A program made the position numbers and the translations under genes. The notes below the pieces were generated by a model. The model ran no database searches, was not told where the DNA came from, and worked only from the letters and a program-made list of their open reading frames with translations. A DNA stretch of 53,197 nucleotides. It comes from Shewanella abyssi (GTDB lineage: Bacteria > Pseudomonadota > Gammaproteobacteria > Enterobacterales > Shewanellaceae). The DNA is taken from NCBI RefSeq assembly GCF_023284025.1, contig NZ_JAKIKR010000034.1, positions 1-53,197 of the forward strand, written 5' to 3'. Positions 49,051 through 53,197 of the stretch are shown in pieces. Positions within the stretch are counted from its first letter, which is position 1. Each line of letters begins with the position of its first letter.

Positions 49051-49950
49051 ATGAGTGTAACAGTTTTTATTCAAGGTCGAAACGGTGCCACACGCTGGCA
49101 ACCAGGAAAGCGTTGGTTGATTTTACCTATATTGCTCATTGCAGCAGGTACAGGTCTTTATCAGCACAATGCCAAGCAGCTTATAGAGCAACAGACTAAT
49201 ACTGACAATGAACGCTTAGCTCGTGAAGAGCAAAAAAGTGAGTTGATCTCTTTAAAGAGCGCAACTGAAACTCAATTGTCGATGTTAGTCGCCCACGTTG
49301 CGCGTATGCAAGCTAAGCTCACTCGTTTAGAAGCGTTTGGCCAGCAAGTTGCTTTAAACAATCAATTAGAAGATCAATTTGATTTCTCTTCAGAAGTCGG
49401 TGTTGGTGGTATCGGTGAATTAGGTACTAACATCGAACTCGATCAGCTCATTGCCGATATGGATGCGCTGGTGTCAAGAATGGATAATAATAATGTTCAG
49501 CTATCACTACTTGAAACGGTAGCATCTAATCTCCATATAGATGAAGAACGTTATATATCTGGGCGACCAATTAAAAAAGGTTGGTTATCCTCGCCCTATG
49601 GTTTACGAAATGATCCTTTTAACGGTAAACGAACGATGCATAAAGGCATCGACTTTGCTGGAGAAGAGGGCGTCGACGTAATCGCTACAGCAGGTGGTGT
49701 TGTTACGTGGGCGGAGAAGATGTTTGGTTATGGTGAGCTCGTTGAAATTGATCATGGTAATGGTCTACGAACTCGTTATGGCCACAATAAAGCTTTGTCA
49801 GTAACTGTAGGCGACGTGGTCGCTAAGGGCGAGAGAATCGCTGTTATGGGAAGTACTGGGCGCTCAACCGGGCCTCATGTGCACTATGAAGTGTTGCGTG
49901 CTGGGCGGCAAATTGATCCGCAAAAATACGTCTACCGCAAGGCAGGTTAA
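49051..49950 (+). CDS. Membrane-anchored M23 (LytM-type) peptidase
   Basis: A 299-residue envelope protein: basic N-terminal tail, one membrane segment (about 22-36), a coiled-coil stretch (about 45-105) and a C-terminal M23 domain (about 172-295). All zinc and catalytic residues are present, His197 and Asp201 (HKGID), His276 and His278 (HVHYE), so it should be an active endopeptidase, not a degenerate activator. The likely substrate is peptidoglycan cross-links. It lies divergent to dciA and 59 bases before secA, the position of secM in E. coli. Regulation by cell-division or secretion state is a guess from position only. Confidence 0.9.
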   Translation: MSVTVFIQGRNGATRWQPGKRWLILPILLIAAGTGLYQHNAKQLIEQQTNTDNERLAREEQKSELISLKSATETQLSMLVAHVARMQAKLTRLEAFGQQVALNNQLEDQFDFSSEVGVGGIGELGTNIELDQLIADMDALVSRMDNNNVQLSLLETVASNLHIDEERYISGRPIKKGWLSSPYGLRNDPFNGKRTMHKGIDFAGEEGVDVIATAGGVVTWAEKMFGYGELVEIDHGNGLRTRYGHNKALSVTVGDVVAKGERIAVMGSTGRSTGPHVHYEVLRAGRQIDPQKYVYRKAG

Positions 49951-50009
49951 TCTAAATTAGGCTTTCAGGTTCTCAAAAGGACTTGGCCAACAACATAGAA
50001 GTGGTTCAG

Positions 50010-52733
50010 ATGTTTGGTAAATTACTGACAAAAATATTTGGTAGTCGCAACGATCGTACGCTTAAAGTTTTCGGGAAAGTCGTTAATGAAATTAATGGTT
50101 TCGAAGAAGAGTACGCGCAGTTATCAGATGAAGACTTAAAAGCAAAAACAATACATTTCCGTGAACGGCTTGATGCAGGGGAAACGTTAGATTCTGTTTT
50201 GCCGGAAGCGTTCGCAACTGTCCGTGAAGCATCAAAGCGTGTATTCGAAATGCGTCATTTCGATGTGCAGATGATTGGCGGCATGATCCTAGATAGTAAC
50301 CGTATTGCAGAGATGCGCACCGGTGAAGGTAAAACGTTAACTGCGACTTTGCCTGCATACCTAAATGGCCTGACGGGTAAGGGTGTGCATGTCATTACCG
50401 TGAACGATTATCTCGCTGGGCGTGATGCAGATAATAACCGTCCTCTTTTTGAGTTTCTGGGGTTAACCGTTGGTATTAACGTAGCGGGTCTCGGCCAGGT
50501 AGAAAAGAAAGCGGCCTATGACGCTGACATTACTTACGGAACCAATAACGAATTTGGTTTTGATTACCTGCGTGACAATATGGCGTTCTCGCCTGCAGAA
50601 CGTGTGCAGCGCCCTTTACATTACGCTCTTATCGATGAAGTCGATTCAATCCTTATTGATGAAGCGCGTACACCACTGATTATTTCAGGTGCTGCCGAAG
50701 ATAGTTCAGAGCTTTACACTAAGATTAATACCCTTATTCCAAATCTAATTCAGCAAGAAAAAGAAGATACTGAAGATGAAATAGGTGAAGGTGATTACTC
50801 TATCGATGAAAAAGCAAAACAAGTTCATATGACAGAGCGCGGCCAAGAGAAGGTCGAAGTTCTGTTGACTGAGGGGGGCATGTTAGGCGAAGGCGATTCA
50901 TTATATTCTGCAGCGAATATCTCGTTACTGCACCATGTCAATGCAGCGCTACGTGCTCACACCCTATTTGAAAAAGATGTTGATTATATTGTCCAAGACA
51001 ATGAAGTGATCATTGTTGATGAACATACTGGCCGTACGATGCCTGGACGTCGTTGGTCTGAAGGTTTACATCAGGCGGTAGAAGCGAAAGAGGGGGTTCA
51101 TATTCAAAATGAAAACCAAACTTTGGCATCTATCACTTTCCAAAACTTCTTCCGTCAATATCAGAAGCTTGCTGGTATGACGGGTACAGCTGATACTGAA
51201 GCGTTCGAATTCCAGCATATTTATGGACTCGATACCGTAGTTGTACCAACTAACCGTCCTATGGTCCGTATCGATAATCCAGACTTGGTTTACCTTACTA
51301 CTGACGAAAAGTATGCCGCTATTGTTAAAGACATCATAGGCTGCCGTGAACGTGGGCAACCTGTGTTAGTGGGTACTGTATCGATCGAGCAATCAGAACA
51401 GCTGCACAATTTATTGAAGAAGCAAAAAATCCCCCATGAGATATTGAATGCTAAGTTCCATGAACGTGAAGCAGATATCGTTGCACAAGCGGGTCGTACA
51501 GGCGCCGTAACAGTGGCGACTAACATGGCCGGTCGCGGTACCGATATCGTGTTAGGCGGCAACTGGAATATGGAAATTGAAGCCATTGCGAATCCAACTG
51601 CAGAGCAGAGAGCGACGATTAAAGCTGATTGGCAAATTCGTCATGATGAGGTTGTTGAAGCCGGTGGTTTACATATCCTCGGTACAGAGCGTCATGAATC
51701 TCGCCGTATCGATAACCAGCTACGTGGTCGTTCTGGTCGTCAAGGTGATGCCGGTTCATCTCGTTTCTATCTCTCTATGGAAGATAGCTTGATGCGTATC
51801 TTTGCTTCTGACCGCGTTTCTTCAATGATGAAGAAGCTTGGTATGGAAGAGGGTGAGGCCATTGAGCATCCATGGGTATCTCGCGCTATTGAAAACGCAC
51901 AGCGTAAAGTAGAAGCACGTAACTTTGATATTCGTAAGCAATTACTTGAGTTTGATGATGTCGCAAATGACCAACGTCAGGTTGTTTACGCTCAGCGTAA
52001 TGAATTAATGGATGCCGAGAGTATTAAAGACACGATTACCAATATTCAAACTGATGTCATTCAAGAATTAATGGATCAATACATTCCGCCTCAATCTGTA
52101 GAGGAGTTATGGGATGTACCAGGTCTAGAGCAGCGCTTGCAGCAAGAGTATTCAATGAGTCTGCCTGTGCAAGAGTGGTTAGATAAAGAAGATGACCTTC
52201 ATGAGGAGACATTACGCGAGCGTATTGTTGATACATGGATTAACGCATATAAAGCAAAAGAAGAGATGGTCGGTGAGTCAGTACTGCGTCAATTTGAAAA
52301 AGCAGTCATGTTACAAACCTTAGATGGACTGTGGAAAGAGCATCTTTCTGCCATGGATCATCTACGTCAAGGGATCCATTTGCGCGGCTACGCGCAAAAG
52401 AATCCTAAGCAAGAGTATAAGCGTGAGTCATTTGAATTGTTCCAGCAATTGCTCGAATCACTTAAGCATGACGTGATTAGTATTTTGTCTAAAGTACAGG
52501 TACAAGCGCAATCAGATGTCGAAGAGATGGAAGAGCGTCGTCGCCAAGAAGATGCAAAGATCCGTCGAGACTATCAGCACGCAGAAGCAGAAGCTTTAGT
52601 GGGTGCTGAAGAAAGTGCAGCGCTAGCAGCAATGCAGCCACAAGTGCGCGACGGCGAGAAAGTAGGCCGAAACAATCCTTGCCCTTGCGGTTCAGGTAAG
52701 AAGTATAAGCAGTGCCACGGTAAACTAACTTAA
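50010..52733 (+). CDS. secA: Preprotein translocase ATPase SecA
   Basis: Motor of the Sec export pathway, 907 residues. Features include Walker A MRTGEGKT at 102-109, the DEVDS block ([20 protein letters not shown]), [10 protein letters not shown] with motif VI nearby ([11 protein letters not shown]), and the C-terminal zinc site [13 protein letters not shown] that binds SecB. The start is ATG at 50010 because the family begins M..KLLTK.FGSRNDR; an in-frame TTG at 49983 behind AAGGA adds nine atypical residues and is less likely. No secM-like arrest peptide lies upstream. Confidence 0.96.
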   Translation: MFGKLLTKIFGSRNDRTLKVFGKVVNEINGFEEEYAQLSDEDLKAKTIHFRERLDAGETLDSVLPEAFATVREASKRVFEMRHFDVQMIGGMILDSNRIAEMRTGEGKTLTATLPAYLNGLTGKGVHVITVNDYLAGRDADNNRPLFEFLGLTVGINVAGLGQVEKKAAYDADITYGTNNEFGFDYLRDNMAFSPAERVQRPLHYALIDEVDSILIDEARTPLIISGAAEDSSELYTKINTLIPNLIQQEKEDTEDEIGEGDYSIDEKAKQVHMTERGQEKVEVLLTEGGMLGEGDSLYSAANISLLHHVNAALRAHTLFEKDVDYIVQDNEVIIVDEHTGRTMPGRRWSEGLHQAVEAKEGVHIQNENQTLASITFQNFFRQYQKLAGMTGTADTEAFEFQHIYGLDTVVVPTNRPMVRIDNPDLVYLTTDEKYAAIVKDIIGCRERGQPVLVGTVSIEQSEQLHNLLKKQKIPHEILNAKFHEREADIVAQAGRTGAVTVATNMAGRGTDIVLGGNWNMEIEAIANPTAEQRATIKADWQIRHDEVVEAGGLHILGTERHESRRIDNQLRGRSGRQGDAGSSRFYLSMEDSLMRIFASDRVSSMMKKLGMEEGEAIEHPWVSRAIENAQRKVEARNFDIRKQLLEFDDVANDQRQVVYAQRNELMDAESIKDTITNIQTDVIQELMDQYIPPQSVEELWDVPGLEQRLQQEYSMSLPVQEWLDKEDDLHEETLRERIVDTWINAYKAKEEMVGESVLRQFEKAVMLQTLDGLWKEHLSAMDHLRQGIHLRGYAQKNPKQEYKRESFELFQQLLESLKHDVISILSKVQVQAQSDVEEMEERRRQEDAKIRRDYQHAEAEALVGAEESAALAAMQPQVRDGEKVGRNNPCPCGSGKKYKQCHGKLT

Positions 52734-52758
52734 GAGTGCTAGCCGCATGAAGTAATAG

Positions 52759-52789
52759 AAGGGTGACTGAGAAGTCGCCCTTTTTTTTA
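52759..52789 (+). terminator. Terminator of secA
   Basis: Ten-base-pair stem AAGGGTGACT / AGTCGCCCTT (one G-U pair) with loop GAGA and eight T. Confidence 0.9.
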
Positions 52790-53048
52790 TTGTCTGAATT
52801 TTTATACTAGTCCTTTTATCACCATAGCATCGTACTTCATTAGGTAGGCTCATGACGATAGTAAGGGTTTAGCCCATTTTTCTGGAGTAAGGCGCCTAAA
52901 TTACATCTCTACTGCTATCTTGCACATCTTTGGAACCGGATTAAATATGCGGTGTTGTATGTTAAATCGACGTTCTATCTAACGTTTGTGGATAACTCTG
53001 AGGGTAAGTAGTGGCTAAACTGTGTTTAAGTAAAAACATTGAAAAAAG
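52790..53048. other. Non-coding stretch upstream of the rRNA-type promoter
   Basis: About 260 bases without a supported gene between the secA terminator and the UP element. The region just before 53049 would hold Fis sites if this is an rRNA promoter, but none is called with confidence. Confidence 0.5.
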
Positions 53049-53108
53049 GGCTTTTTTTCTTGAAAAAACCCTTGCGCTTGCTCAGGAATTCCCTATAATT
53101 CGCACCCA
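53049..53108 (+). promoter_or_regulatory. rRNA-type P1 promoter with UP element
   Basis: TTGCGC (53072-53077), a 16-base spacer and perfect TATAAT (53094-53099), then a C-rich discriminator (TCGCACCC) and start near 53108. The T-tract/A-tract at 53049-53070 fits an UP element. The block CCCTATAAT.CGC..CCACTGACACGG is nearly the E. coli rrn P1 sequence as remembered. The 16S gene would begin beyond the right edge. Confidence 0.8.
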
Positions 53109-53197
53109 CTGACACGGCACAGCAGGCCAACTAACTTACCGCAAGGTTAGATAGTACGGGACTTGCAGCGGTGTTAGAGAGTTAAATTTCTCACGAG
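53108..53197 (+). ncRNA. Start of an rRNA operon leader, cut by the window edge
   Basis: Ninety bases downstream of the P1-type start, beginning ACTGACACGGC, as in the leader of rRNA transcripts. No boxA or 16S sequence is reached before the window ends, so the assignment rests on the promoter. Confidence 0.55.

Noticed and set aside
49951..50009. secM-like arrest peptide before secA
   Set aside because: The 59-base gap is too short and the preceding M23 protein ends without an arrest-type sequence.

Overview
The window is chromosomal DNA from a gammaproteobacterium of the Shewanella type. This is judged from protein character and from gene order: rph-pyrE / slmA-dut-coaBC / radC-rpmBG / argA, then rarD-yigI / recQ, leuABCD, and a complete mraZ-to-lpxC division and cell-wall (dcw) cluster followed by dciA, an M23 peptidase gene and secA. 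The species cannot be named from the sequence alone.

Region 1 (1 to about 4856) is the integrase end of an integrated element, all on the minus strand: tyrosine integrase, an unrecognised 190-residue protein, an AlpA-type regulator, a zinc-finger/Toprim primase, a separate P4-type helicase, and the first ten codons of another gene that runs off the left edge. The order resembles P4-like satellites and Gram-negative phage-inducible islands. It abuts the 3' side of yicC. Only one end is visible, so its cargo is unknown.

Region 2 (4919-16933) is core metabolism and housekeeping: yicC and divergent rph, pyrE, folE, a secreted S9 peptidase, slmA, dut, coaBC, radC, rpmB-rpmG, argA with two ArgR operators, and rarD. 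Region 3 (17187-21408) holds yigI, recQ and a membrane TPR protein whose C-terminal end looks like a GGDEF domain that has lost its signature. Region 4 (21650-26761) is the leucine operon with a leader peptide, attenuator and antiterminator that can be read base by base. Region 5 (27187-31042) carries fadL, a secreted NTF2-like protein, glpK and a small charged hypothetical protein.

Region 6 (31527-48563) is the dcw cluster. It starts from a promoter overlapping three MraZ-type repeats and runs through mraZ rsmH ftsL ftsI murE murF mraY murD ftsW murG murC ftsQ ftsA ftsZ lpxC, mostly with overlapping start and stop codons. The ddl gene that E. coli has between murC and ftsQ is absent; a short gap there holds a good sigma-70 promoter and a 28-codon ORF coupled to ftsQ. 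Region 7 (48571-52789) has dciA (replicative helicase loader family), a divergent LytM-type M23 peptidase gene where E. coli has secM, and secA. The right edge (53049-53197) is an rRNA-type P1 promoter with UP element, pointing to an rRNA operon just outside the window.

No CRISPR array, tRNA gene or complete insertion sequence was seen. The least-explained pieces are the satellite-like island, the degenerate GGDEF protein, several RNA hairpins (alpA and rpmB leaders, fadL 3' region) and the small hypothetical genes.
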